From: Salminus brasiliensis | Taxonomy: Eukaryota > Chordata > Actinopteri > Characiformes > Bryconidae | Length of the DNA stretch: 64,000 bases | NCBI RefSeq assembly: GCF_030463535.1 | Contig: NC_132896.1 | Coordinates: 19,449,709 to 19,513,708 of the forward strand | Reading direction: 5' to 3' | Shown: positions 38,801 through 58,730 of the stretch, piece after piece | How the letters are laid out: each line of letters begins with the position of its first letter | How positions within the stretch are numbered: position 1 is the first letter of the stretch | Notes under the pieces: model-generated | What the model was told of the DNA's origin: nothing | Seen by the model: only the letters and a program-made list of their open reading frames with translations | Database searches by the model: none | Program-made: the position numbers and the translations under genes

Positions 38801-39764
38801 TAGTTAATGAAGTTCTGAGAATACAGCTGGGATGGTTTTGCATATGCAGCAACTACTATTTGTAAGTGTGCTGTATAAGTAATTTTGCATTATTATTTTT
38901 TTTTTTACCTGTTTGCTGCAAGAGCTGTTAACTTATGTTCACTTCAAACAACAACAGAACAGTCTTGCCCAGACGTTTGCATACAGCTGCACTGTTATCT
39001 ATAAACATAAATGCGTAGCTAAAACTTTTTTTTTTCTGTCCATTTGAATACTTAACAACTCTAATAAGACTAGTGTGGGAAGATTTAGGTATGCAGTTTG
39101 CATGATGTTAATTAATGTCATAAGTGTTTACTGCTTGTTACACTAAAACTGACTTTCTTTTTTTCTTGCCTGAATTAAAAATAAGATTAATCATATAAAC
39201 AAATGCATTCACAGTGGCTTCAGTGACCTTTTTTTTTTTTTTTTTTTTTTTTTTATGATTTTGGGGATATGGAATTTTTTTTTTCTGTTACAATGTTCTT
39301 CATTGTAAATTGCCTTTGAAAAGTATTTAAAATATATGTTTTATGGCCAAAAGCAACATATGTGTTTATTTCATGTAATATGATTCTGAGAGAGCTTTAA
39401 ATTCTCTAGAATGGTGCACATCAAACCACATCTTAATGATTCAGGTTTGTGGTAATTTCTCTATTTAAGGCTTCAGTCTTCAAACTAGTTTGGCCACTCT
39501 CAGAAACTAAAATAGAATTTGTTTTCGACCTGTCTCTGGGTTCCTGCTGTGCTAACTGCCGCTTTTGCTCTCTCTACTCTGCAGAAAACCACAGCCCCTC
39601 TGATTCCTAACGAACACACTCCTGATGAGGCGAAGCCCAGCATTGGCGCATCTGCCCAGAAGAGAAGCGGCAGCGTCTCGAAAGAGGAGAAACCATCCAG
39701 CCCTAGAGACACTAGCCCTAAAGTATCCCCCGTCCCTATTGTCGTCAAGGAGTCTGCTCACTAA
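16502..39764 (+). CDS. zdhhc9: ZDHHC9, DHHC-type palmitoyltransferase, nine coding exons
   Basis: Coding exons are 16502-16668, 26251-26411, 30340-30498, 32263-32400, 33481-33529, 35525-35627, 36870-36973, 37544-37649 and 39585-39764. They join in frame to 388 residues (human 364). Four membrane segments lie at about 37-56, 62-87, 185-208 and 229-252. The cysteine-rich catalytic domain spans about 139-188 and holds the DHHC motif at 166-169, within [21 protein letters not shown] TTxE-type motif (TTNE) lies just after the fourth membrane segment, and the conserved [19 protein letters not shown] stretch follows. The C-terminal tail from about 295 is Ser/Pro-rich, low in conservation and longer than in human. 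The family enzyme works with GOLGA7 (GCP16) in the Golgi/ER and palmitoylates RAS proteins. All introns are GT-AG except the fifth (33530-35524), which is AT-AC. Identity is firm. Confidence 0.97.
22925..23080. mobile_element. End fragment of a short non-autonomous DNA transposon
   Basis: The terminal phrase TATATTGGCAAAAGTATTGG (22931-22950) and the internal TTTGGCGACAAAGGCATTAA (23049-23068) match the copy at 49257-49788. Only one end is present. Confidence 0.6.
25081..25885 (-). mobile_element. Near full-length but decayed Tc1-like transposon
   Basis: On the minus strand the region around 25084-25293 encodes a transposase C-terminal piece with the hallmark [20 protein letters not shown], next to an APVHKARS block in another short frame. 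Further right (25430-25880), the antisense of the N-terminal half is recognisable around 25530-25545 (GCCAGATAGAGAAGTGTGAT) and 25595-25610 (CCCATTCCATGAAGCTC). Frames are shattered and no intact TIR pair was defined. It is a dead copy in zdhhc9 intron 1. Confidence 0.75.
27112..27154. repeat. ATT microsatellite
   Basis: About 14 ATT units, directly preceded by a ten-base G run near 27098-27107. Confidence 0.95.
27911..27945. repeat. CTC microsatellite
   Basis: About eleven TCC/CTC units in zdhhc9 intron 2. They produce serine or arginine runs in chance open frames. Confidence 0.95.
28840..29110. mobile_element. Fragment of the non-autonomous transposon family also seen at 49257
   Basis: Shared blocks with the copy at 49257-49788 include CATTCCAGAGAA (28930-28941), the CCCATGCCTGTCATTAGGCA stretch (28987-29006) and GTTTATCTGCTAC near 29025. 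It holds only the internal and right-hand part. Confidence 0.65.
30499..32262 (+). other. zdhhc9: zdhhc9 intron 3
   Basis: GT-AG intron. It contains a 25-base T run (31270-31294), CA repeats near 31957-31977, and one copy of an exact 26-bp duplicated string (31058-31083). No exon seen. Confidence 0.55.
32401..33480 (+). other. zdhhc9: zdhhc9 intron 4, mostly a GA-rich minisatellite
   Basis: GT-AG intron of 1.1 kb. The centre (32800-33075) is a GA repeat with regular TAAGT interruptions. No exon is seen in the rest. Confidence 0.55.
32800..33075. repeat. GA microsatellite/minisatellite with TAAGTGAG units
   Basis: A pure GA run of about 65 bases is followed by about nine units of GAGAGAGAGAG plus TAAGT with varying GA length. 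The plus (transcribed-sense) strand of zdhhc9 is purine-rich across it. Confidence 0.95.
33530..35524 (+). other. zdhhc9: U12-type AT-AC intron of zdhhc9 (intron 5)
   Basis: Exon 5 ends with ..CCTGGAAC and the intron opens with ATATCCTTTC, a full match to the U12 5' splice site consensus. The intron ends in CGTAC, and exon 6 continues TGTGATCGAGG, giving the conserved [14 protein letters not shown] branch-point-like TTCCTTTACT lies at 35504-35513, with its A at 35511, 13 bases before the intron end. No GT-AG alternative keeps the frame. A repeat fragment (33935-34140) lies within the intron. Confidence 0.9.
33935..34140. repeat. Interspersed repeat fragment
   Basis: The phrases around 33945-33980 (CATATCAGAATATTATGACC) and 34020-34040 (GCATGGACTGTATTAGGTGA) recall a common fish DNA repeat. 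It is short and degenerate, and the family was not named. Confidence 0.4.
35628..36869 (+). other. zdhhc9: zdhhc9 intron 6
   Basis: GT-AG intron of 1.2 kb with no recognised feature beyond a short CAG tract near 36730-36746 and a T run near 36590. Confidence 0.55.
36974..37543 (+). other. zdhhc9: zdhhc9 intron 7
   Basis: AT-rich GT-AG intron of 0.57 kb with nothing recognised inside. Confidence 0.6.
37650..39584 (+). other. zdhhc9: zdhhc9 intron 8
   Basis: GT-AG intron of 1.9 kb. It holds T runs (37788-37801 and a 26-base run at 39229-39254). No exon or named repeat was recognised. Confidence 0.55.
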
Positions 39765-42460
39765 GACCTTCACCGCAAACCTTTGAACCCTTGTTTTAAG
39801 GAACTCTTACATGTGAACGTTTGAAAAAGTGGTGGCCTCTGAGACAGACTCTCGGACTCTGAGCAGCGGCAGCCCATCGGTGTCCGTGACCAGACAAATG
39901 GCCTCTCAAAGCGGCTGCCTGAGCTCCTCCCTCACTGCTGAAGGCTTCTGGAGGCACCTCGCCACCCTCTCTCCTCTTCTCCGAATCGCTGCATGACCGA
40001 ACACACACGCAGAAGGGAAACGGCAACAAGCTGACTCTTGTTTTTGTTGATGGTCTACCTGCAATGCTTTCCTTGTTTCGGTTTGGCCAGCCACCAATCA
40101 TCAATGTACACGCCGCGTAGAACATACATAGATTCTGTAGTACTTGGTGCAACAGGTCCTATGCAACACCAACATACAAGGGTTGTTTTTGAGGACCGCA
40201 GGTGAAACCGTACCGGCTTAGATGAAATGTGAACTGGCATCCAAGTCTCCGACTGGGTATCTGAACATCGGACTGGACACACATTTATTTTAAAAGGCTG
40301 TGGTTCCCAATAGGTGCAACCGCAAAGACACCCTGCTTCCTACATTCGAATCTGATTTGGAGTACCTATTGTAGTCCACGTGACACATGCTGGTTTTTGT
40401 TCTTTGAAATGTCGTTAATGGAAGTTAAAGCAGTGTCGCTTTTACAGAGACCTGTGGTCAGTACAGAATGTTATACTGGTACATAAAGTGCTACACTCAC
40501 ACAGCTCGTGTATTTCAGGAAGTTGTGTGTTTGTGTGTAGAAGTATCAAAACATAGAAGTTGGCCTGTTGTTGACAGACACTAGTAACAGTGCCTTATAT
40601 AAAAGCTGCACTATCTCAGACAACTTAGGCCGTTTGCTGAAAACCCCTTGGAATTCCTATGTCCATAGTACTACCCAAAATAGTGTGTGTTGAGTACTAG
40701 AGATGGCTTTTCTTTTTTTCTTTTTTTCTTTTTTTATATAAACAGAACACCAATGATCCCTTGACAAGCAAAAAGAATCAAGAAAGCAAGCCATGGTATA
40801 AACTTGTGTGTGTGTGTGTATATAGTGTAAAAATATGGAGAGATTGTGGATGAATTTGCCTCATTCGCCCAGTGGCCATGCTCCTTCCTACTGCAACAGA
40901 CTCCTTTAGTGAGATCCTCCCAGAACTGTCTCCATCATAATCATCTTCATCCTCCTCTCCCGATCTTTCATCTGTAGGCAATTTCCGTTCTGTTATTTTC
41001 CCTTTCTCTTCATTCCTCCTGTGAGCGAGCGATATAATCACTCTAAGCTGAGCGGCAGAGCTGTGAAAGAAGGAGGATGGATGGGTTTTAGTTGTGATAA
41101 TCTCCACACGTCTGTCGACGTCATGCCGAGACGACCCAGGGAACTGATGAATGCGTTTACAGTGCCTGACTTGCAGAGGTGAGCAGAAGGGACACAAGAT
41201 GCAGTGAATGATGGTTGGTTTGGTGGGCGACGTATTTAACCCAAGCTAGTCTGTGATCTGTGCGATAGTCTTTTCATTTGACATGATTTCTTCGGTAGAG
41301 TAGAGCCGCCTCTGTGTACGCTTCGATCAGATTGTTCACAAATTGTTCGTAGAAGGTTGTTGTTGGTGTCCAATGATGAACGACTACAATATACTAAAAC
41401 CGTAGTATCTCCAAGCCATCGGGATGTTGTTTGGCTGGATGAAATTTGTGGCCTATATATTGATGTTTTTATTTTATTTTTTTATTTTTCTTTTGTTTTT
41501 GTGTGAGTTGAAATTGTTTTTGTTCTTTTAAGCACTATGACTAAGCTGGATTTATTTTTGATGTGAAAAAGACGAGAGCAAGCTGACAGTATTTGTGTGT
41601 TCTGTGAAGAGATTTGGAAATGAACCATGAAGTAAGGATTATATGCGTCTAGAGCTCTGTATAGAGAGTATATAGTGGGAATGTACTGTGCTATCACAGT
41701 GGAGTGATGTTGGAAAGCTTGTCTGTTTCAATGGATACTTTCGCATGTTAACTGCTTTCCGTATGATTTTTAAGAGCCGTCTCTGTTTGCGGTCCTCTCA
41801 TGCTCGAGTAGGGAATCGCTGCAACCAGCAGGCCACATTCTGGTGCTGCTTTTACAGAGGCCTTTGACCACAAACAGCAGGACAAGATATTTCTGCCTAC
41901 TATTGATACAGTTTTGCCAATATTCCTATTAGGCTTTAAGATGAATTGCTCAAATCTGTGTACTTCAGTGATTTATTTTTTGGGCAGGTATGCTTATTGA
42001 TATGCTGTAAAACGAATCAGATCAGTTTTTGCTTCTTTTTTTTTGCACTGTATGTGAATCTCCCTTAGCTGTGTAAAGGCTTACATTTTTGGATGATTGA
42101 TGCTCATGCACTGCTGTCTGTGGAGGGTCTGATTCTTTAATGACCAGGCCAGGGGTTCATGTCACAGTACACCTAGAAATCTATATGAAGATGTAAGTCG
42201 ATCAACAGTCAGTCCTAATGCCAAGCCATTCTAGGGGTTAATATGTATTGAAAAATTAGCAAATGAAGGTCCGCTCTAGATATGTTTACAATGTATGATG
42301 TATACAATATATATATAAGGCATCACAAGTTGAATTATGTTCACTTTTCTTTGTATTAACACTGTGATTCTCTCATATTTCACTTCTTTTTACATGCTGG
42401 ATTGGTGTGTGTATGTATGTATGTATGTATGTTCATTAAATTATACTATGTCTTATTATC
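39765..42460 (+). other. zdhhc9: zdhhc9 3'UTR (estimated extent)
   Basis: Sequence after the stop codon has no other exon. It has non-repetitive character up to a TGTA/GTAT repeat near 42406-42432. A variant poly(A) signal ATTAAA at 42435-42440 could end the transcript, giving a 3'UTR of about 2.7 kb. Shorter ends are possible. It nearly abuts the sash3 3' end. Confidence 0.45.
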
Positions 42461-42659
42461 ACATTGGTTTTTGCATCATAACTAGTCATCGATATATGAT
42501 GATATATGTTTCTTCTGGATACACTGTGTTTCTTCAGGATAGTTCTGGATCGTAAACATCACTCCAGCTCCTTTCAGAGGTTAGGCATGGAGCTCCATTA
42601 CTCCACAGCCAATGAAAATTCCGTAAGTTGTGAACACATTTGGACTGATCCTTTTTTTT

Positions 42660-43356
42660 TTTTTTTAATAAGATTTATTAAAACAAACTTATACACTCAA
42701 TGACGGACAGGAAAGAACAGACAATATAGTAGAACAGAACAGAGAATGAAATGACATGATGAAATAATATTTATACTGTACATACAGCAATGTTGGTGGT
42801 TAAACATTTAGAAGACAAAGACGGCCACAGAAGCAACGCTACAATTAACACCACTCTCAAGGCGTGTTGTCTTGTAAATAAGCATGGATACGTCTCAACA
42901 TTCAACAATATACATTCATAGTGAAGATAACATTTAAAAATGGAAGGTTTACGCTGTAATCATTATGTTGTAGTAGGAAGTAGGATCATCTCATCATAAA
43001 AGTATAGCTAAACTGCGATTAAAGAAAAGGGCCAGGAACAGCTAAAATAGTGACCTTGATCCCACAGTCCTGACGTGCCACAGAAGTTCAAAACCTCAAA
43101 GTACACAGAATAACAAACGCATCTGGCAGGAGAATGGTGATGTCCTTTCAGCGAGTGGTTTTTAAAGCCTTACTGCAGCTTTTAAATGCAAATCATAAAC
43201 CTGCGTCAGCTGACAGTTCACTGCAGTTCAGTCTTTCACATGGGAGTCAGGTTGCTACAAGCTCAGGATGAGCGCTGCTGACCCTTCAGTGAGGCGAATG
43301 GTGGCACCAAAAGGGCTGCAGGTAAACTTATGCAGTACTGCTTCCTGCTATAGCCC
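42660..43356 (-). other. sash3: sash3 3'UTR
   Basis: From the stop codon at 43357 to a minus-strand AATAAA at 42679-42674, which is followed on that strand by an A-rich run. This gives a 3'UTR of about 0.7 kb that converges with zdhhc9. Confidence 0.6.
42674..42679 (-). terminator. sash3: sash3 polyadenylation signal AATAAA
   Basis: Canonical signal on the minus strand, about 680 bases after the sash3 stop codon and next to a genomic A tract. Confidence 0.6.
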
Positions 43357-53094
<9,738 letters not shown>

Positions 53095-53420
53095 GGTCTT
53101 CACAGGGGGGCGAATTTACTCAAGGAACTCGTAATTAGAGCCGTGGTCTGAAACGTTTGCTGAGCTACACCAACGCCTGTCACTCTACTGTCACAGCGGC
53201 CCACACGGACTCACAAAGGCACACAGAGGAAGAAGAAAGAGAAAAAAAGACTGTTCTTTCTCTTTGCTCTGATGAGTGGAGAACTGTGAGTGAGAGGAAG
53301 TCACATGACCAGACAGGAACTTCTTTTTTTTTTCTTCTCAGGGGTTGGATTTGGTCGATCAAGTGCCTATAAACTACCTGTGTACAACAACAACAGCAAA
53401 AGCACAAATCTATCTAACAG
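53095..53420 (-). promoter_or_regulatory. sash3: sash3 5'UTR and proximal promoter
   Basis: Upstream of the sash3 ATG (context AAGACCATGT). A PU.1/ETS-like GAGAGGAAGTCA is at 53292-53303 on the plus strand, joined to a CACATGAC E-box-like motif. Such sites would fit a blood-cell gene, but their use is inferred only. Confidence 0.35.
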
Positions 53421-54891
53421 ATCTTCAACCCTGGAGGCTTTTTGTGCAGTTTCCTTCAAAAAAAATTCGCTTCTGTCTTTCTGCAAAGTGGTTATGAAAG
53501 GCAGGTCTTGTGCTGTGTGCAATATTAACATGGGGGATGATCTTACATTTCTACACACTAGAACAAACATCTGTAGTCACTTGATAAGTCCTGCATTTGA
53601 TGGTGTGACAGAAAATGCAGAACAAGTGAACTCTTGCATCCAACTTGCAAAATAAAGGCAGGGGAAACATCACAGTTTCAGATGTGACTCATTCTGTGCG
53701 TAAAATGACTTCAGTTTTTCAAAACTTATCACCTCCTACGTCTTCCACACTCAGAAGGGGACGTAGGTTTTTAAGGCTGAGCTACCAGGCATGATTACAT
53801 ACATCAGTGTTAATCTACCCCAGTAACAGATTGACCACAAACAGACCACAAAAATTCTGTTTTTGACATAACATCTGCTGTTAGTTTCTGATGAATCTGT
53901 GGATAAAAAAACCTTTAAACAAACTTTTCTCAACTTATTTGGGGGATAAGTCTTTTCCTAATTTTGAAAAACTAACCCCACAGTTTGGAGGCCGTACTTT
54001 AGCCTGGCTATCTATCACTGTGAGTTGTTCTTGCTTCAAAACAATAATCTTTGTTATATCTTTTTCTGAATATTTTCCAGAGCGTATTCCTGATTACATA
54101 TTATACACATATAAGATTACATATAATGTAATTCACTCACATAAGAATTAAATGCAGTAAAATATGCAGTAAAAACATGGGACTCCTGTATACCGTACAA
54201 GGCCTAGATGAATGGAAAGACTGTCCCAAAGCAATCCCTCAATTCAGATCTCAGATTTTATTTGTCCTTCTACTATGAGGTGACAACTCAGAACTATGGG
54301 TCTGAAAAGATGTGGAGCTGATCTAAAAGCTCTGAGAAAAGGACAGAGACAAATAAGAGCATGTGCAACCGAAACAGCTACTTATATTTGAGACTATTTG
54401 GATGGTGAGCTGCAGAAAGTGCCCCAACTTCTAAGGCTGAACTTTGGAGGTGTGGAAACATTTCCATGCAAATGACTTTGACTGAGAGTGAGTCTCCTGT
54501 AATGAAGGTAAAGTGTGGACTCAATAAGGACTGAAACATCTCATGTTATATTTAGCTGTTGAGTCAACGACAAACTTCACATACTCCACATCACTTCTGA
54601 CTGGAAATGAAAAAAATGATGTGAAATGGCAGCATAATTGCTGCATGATGACAGTAATTGGAACAAATCTACACGCTAAACGCTCCATGACTTTAGATGG
54701 TCAGTCTATTAGTGCTTCTGTGGCACTCCAACACTGTGGCTTTGAGCTTTGTCCAGGTGTTTTTTAGTGCAGCTACAAATGAAACTCAGACCACCACAGA
54801 GCAGGTGTGAATGTGACCTAAGCAATGTGTGACCCATTACAGAAGCAAACCCACCACAAAGCACACTTTATCAGAGCACAGTGTCTTGTAT

Positions 54892-54914
54892 GGGGGGGGG
54901 GGGGGGGGGGGGGG
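54892..54914 (+). repeat. Poly-G run of 23 bases
   Basis: An uninterrupted G tract on the plus strand, able to form G-quadruplex structures in principle. Its length is unreliable in an assembly. Confidence 0.9.
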
Positions 54915-54949
54915 AGAAAATCTAAGCCTGTTCTAACCTGCCCATGCCC

Positions 54950-55220
54950 ATACAGGCAACTAGGAACCAGAAAGTACTGTCTATGGGTTCCATGTTGGCC
55001 CCACATTTGGATGCCCACCAGATTTCCACTAGGGTCAGTGATGGGACCAGAAGGGGCTAAACATTAGGGTTGTACACTACACATTGGGGCCTAGATGGGA
55101 CCCATATGAGATTAGGTTGGCTGTAATGATGGGGCCCATTAGGGAAACTCAACTGGATCCCAGTAACAACACATGCACATACCCACCTGGACACCACCTG
55201 AAACCCACCTAGCCACCCAC
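54950..55220. repeat. Degenerate tandem repeat rich in TGGG/CCCA words
   Basis: Words such as ATGGGTTCCATGTTGGCCCC (54982-55001), GATGGGACCAG (55041-55051) and GATGGGACCCATATGAG (55094-55110) recur at irregular spacing, recalling degenerate satellite-like repeats of fish. The period is not clean. Confidence 0.4.
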
Positions 55221-55730
55221 TAACCACATGAGCATGTTGGCTCAGCCTTGCCTTGAGGCAGATTACAAATAAGAACTGTGTAAACAGACGACAGAGGAAG
55301 TCCCAGTGCATGTGTGTGTGTGTTGGCACAGAGGGTTATTTTTGTGTTCAGTCGGCCACATGATGTGTAGACGTCCTGGCTATGGGTCAGGGCTATCCCT
55401 TAGTGCAACTGATGCGTTTCAGCATAAGCAAAAGGGGCGCACATAGATTCACTGTGTGACCGAACAACCTTCAGAACAACATTCAGTTTGAAAGAAAAAG
55501 AAAATAAGCTCATTTAGAAACTGAGGCTAGTTCTCGTCTGCTGTCAGCCCTACAGGGTGATCTCACCCATCTCGACATCTGCTTTTGCAGAGAAGTTCCT
55601 CACAACAGTCAGAGCCACCCTCATTAAAAAACGGAATTGCGAAAACACTTGTAATCTATTGACCTTAATGGCCTTTGTGTAAAACACAAGCCATGCTCTC
55701 ATCCTGTTGTTCAAAGACAAGCGAAAAGTG

Positions 55731-55733
<3 letters not shown>

Positions 55734-55793
<60 letters not shown>
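55734..55793. repeat. GA microsatellite
   Basis: About 29 GA units in intergenic DNA. Confidence 0.97.
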
Positions 55794-55795
<2 letters not shown>

Positions 55796-58000
55796 GATGC
55801 CCTTGAAACCACATTTACACCTTCCTGCGACTCAGAAATGTTGCCAAGCAACAGGACCTCTGCTGGCATGAGCACTTCACTTGTGGCAACAAACCTCAAG
55901 AGCTACAGAAAGAGTCTTGGAGCTCAGCTCACACTTTTAAATGGAACTATGAAAACATGCCTTTTTTTAAAGCTTTTTTTAAATGACTGCTGCCCCACTC
56001 CCTGTCCTATTTCAGCTCCAAGACAAGAAGAAGAAAGTACTGATATATCGAAGTATGATGATATTATGCTTTGCACTACTGTATTGAATAATGAAAACAC
56101 AGTATTGATTTTTAATGAATAGTTTACATGTGAGGACTGGTGCCCCAGAGTATCGCAATATATCGCAACTGGATACTGGATCGTAAGCCCTGTATCATGG
56201 TCAGGGTTGGGAGGGTTCCTTTAAAATGTATTCTAAGACACATTCTTTTTTGATTTCCTGTTCAAAAATGGAATTGTTTAATTGTTTAATGATTAATACA
56301 GTATTCTGATTACTTTCTGTTACTTTGGGATTGTTTTGTCTATTTTTAGCCACATTAAAAATTCTTATTTAAAATCAAATAAAAACATTTAAATTCAGAA
56401 TTATACATATAAAGTCACGTCAGTCCTGTGTATACACTAAACAAGCTCATGTCCACAGGATACCATCATGTGTCCTCATGAAACAAATCTCCTGTCTTTC
56501 TATACACTTTTAAAAATAAGGTGCTACAAAAAGTTCTTTATTCGACACCATAGAAGAACCACTTTTGGTTCCATCAAAAAAGCTTTTTGTAAAAGGGATG
56601 CGTGAATGTGAAGAATCTTTAAAGAAGTCAAGGTGAAGGTTTGTTTACCAATTAAAGGATCTTTACACTTTATGAAATGACTCTTTATGGAACCAAAAGT
56701 GGTTCTTTTATGGCATCAACAACCCTTTACTAGCACCTTTACTTTTAGGAGTGCGTTATGTATTATAAATTACTGCTAGAACAAAAGCTCATCTCCAAAT
56801 GGAAACTTTACAGAAAAAGAAAAATTTCAATATTAATGTAATACAATGTTAAAAATCATAGACCAGAGCATGAGAAAGAAAATGATCTAGAATGGTCTGG
56901 TTTGCAGTATTTACAAAAGGTTTATGTGTATGTACTGCTGGGAAGCTGAATTTATGTGATATTATGTTTATTTTCATTTAAAAAAAGTTTTTTTATGTTC
57001 ATCCGGTTTTATTGCACTTTATGTTGGGATGGAACTCCCAGCTCCCAGCTAGCTCTCCTTAGAAAAAGCCACGATGAACATCAACAACAGCTGCATGATG
57101 GGTTACTTGATTATGAAAAACACTGTAGTGATTAAGTTTGTGCTGTAATGTAATCCTGCGAGTAATCAACCTATTTTAATAATATACCTGTGATCTAATT
57201 ACACTGCTAATGGATCACAGTTATTGTTTTTTTTGTATCCAGATTAAATAATGCCATTACATGTGCTCTGTTACTACCCAACCCTGGTCATGATGCATAT
57301 CGTACCACCAGGTACTTGCCAGTGCAACAACCCCTGCCCACACAAGTTCTGTGCCATTCTCAATTACTGCATATTGTTCACTAAGAACACTTTAAGTAAA
57401 AAACCATCAACCTCATCAACCTCATCAATTTCCAATGTGCAAACTGGCCATGTTAAAGAGCAACTGCCTAAAGAACAACTCAACCAAATTGATTAACTTA
57501 ACCAAAGATTCAGCTAAAGGAACAAAGCCAGACTTGAATACAATCAGCCTTGCTCAACATAAAACTTATTTAATATATTTAAGTTCTTAAAACACACAAA
57601 CAAACATACTTGCCCACGATCAGAAGATTGTTGAAATTGATCACAGTCTAGAGGAAGTTACAATATTGTTTCTAAGGTTCTAACAAGCCTGCAAATCTGC
57701 AAATACTGTAAACCTTGGGGTACACTACACCTTTGGGGTAATACTTTATGGACAGAACAGTCTGAAGTGAAAACTTCTGGACAACTTCTGTATGTCCTTT
57801 TATATCCAGCTCAAAGTTGGTGTGGTGGTGGTAGAGGGCAGGTGTGCAGATGTTTTGCTGCCTCAGGATCTGCACTGAGAAGGTTTCATATGATTATGAT
57901 TCAGTTGTGCAGTTGTCTCCACACAAACACATTACATTACAGTAAATCAGTCATTTATATACATACATTTTTATATACATACTTTTTTTAATGTGGACAA
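55794..58000. other. sash3-xpnpep2 intergenic region, middle part
   Basis: Apart from the inverted-repeat element at 56505-56753 no feature is recognised. Short open frames such as 57251-57496 have no known domain. Confidence 0.5.
56505..56753. mobile_element. Palindromic MITE
   Basis: The outer inverted ends CACTTTTAAAAATAAGGTGCT (56505 onward) and AGCACCTTTACTTTTAGGAGTG (ending 56753) are imperfect complements. The inner arms share an exact 20-base inverted block, AGAACCACTTTTGGTTCCAT (about 56554-56573), with its complement near 56694-56713. Nothing is encoded. The type is widespread in fish genomes. Confidence 0.75.
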
Positions 58001-58079
58001 TTATGTTGGAACCATGAGCAAAAGGAGGCCTGAATTCTGTTCTTTATTAGAGGATTCTTAAGTAGTTTATCTGCCCTGA

Positions 58080-58235
58080 AACTAAAGAAAGGGATGCTTT
58101 GGGGTGGCAAAAAAAGTCCTGACTTGAACCAAGCTGGGATGTTAAAGAAGGACCTCACACAAACAGTTCATGCTGAATTAAAGAAATTCGGTGGAGTGGA
58201 GGCAAATATCCTCTATAAGAAAGTGCAATTATATG
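58080..58235 (+). mobile_element. Tc1-like transposase fragment (C-terminal)
   Basis: The stretch around AAGTCCTGACTTGAACCAAG (58115-58134) and CAGTTCATGCTGAATTAAAG (58163-58182) recalls the PDLNP..-type C-terminal region of the same Tc1-like family that is antisense at 13060-13760. It is short and broken. Confidence 0.5.
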
Positions 58236-58254
58236 AAATTCTATGAAATGGCAG

Positions 58255-58445
58255 TGCAGTGATCAGGGCAGTGGTGGCTCAGTGGTTAGTGCACTGTGCT
58301 ACTGGTTCAATTCTCTGGTTCGGCAAGCTGCCACTGGTGGGACCTTGAGCAAGGCTCTTCACCCTTGTGCTGCCCACCTCAGTGTCACTGTGTGTGTTTT
58401 ATTACTGTACGGATGGCTTAAAGTCCAACATAAATGGTGAATATG
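58255..58445 (+). repeat. tRNA-derived SINE
   Basis: An A-box-like TGGCTCAGTGGTTAG (58272-58286) and a B-box-like GGTTCAATTCTC (58305-58316) are followed by the tail phrase TGTGTGTGTTTTATTACTGT and ACGGATGG. The tail is shared with the copy at 60855-61085. Confidence 0.65.
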
Positions 58446-58553
58446 GTTGCCTTTAATTCAGTAATTTAATGTCAGTAATTACTGCAATGAGTTACTCATT
58501 TTAGGGGTGTTTCACATTTTGTGATTTAAAATGTGTTTTGTGTTTAATTTTTA

Positions 58554-58560
<7 letters not shown>

Positions 58561-58593
<33 letters not shown>
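58561..58593. repeat. AT microsatellite
   Basis: About 16 AT units. Confidence 0.95.
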
Positions 58594-58596
<3 letters not shown>

Positions 58597-58730
58597 GCAT
58601 TTACTTCAACAAACACAATAAAATAGAAGAACAACAGCCAGCACTGTATATCAGCCGCATGTCCTTTGTTAGAGAATGGGCTGCAAGGCAATTGCACATT
58701 ACTTTCAAGGATGCTGATACTATTTCTATA

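Larger units (their letters stand above)
53421..55730. other. sash3-xpnpep2 intergenic region, left part
   Basis: No exon recognised. It includes a 23-base G run (54892-54914) and a GGCCCCA/TGGGACC-rich degenerate stretch (54950-55220). Confidence 0.5.
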
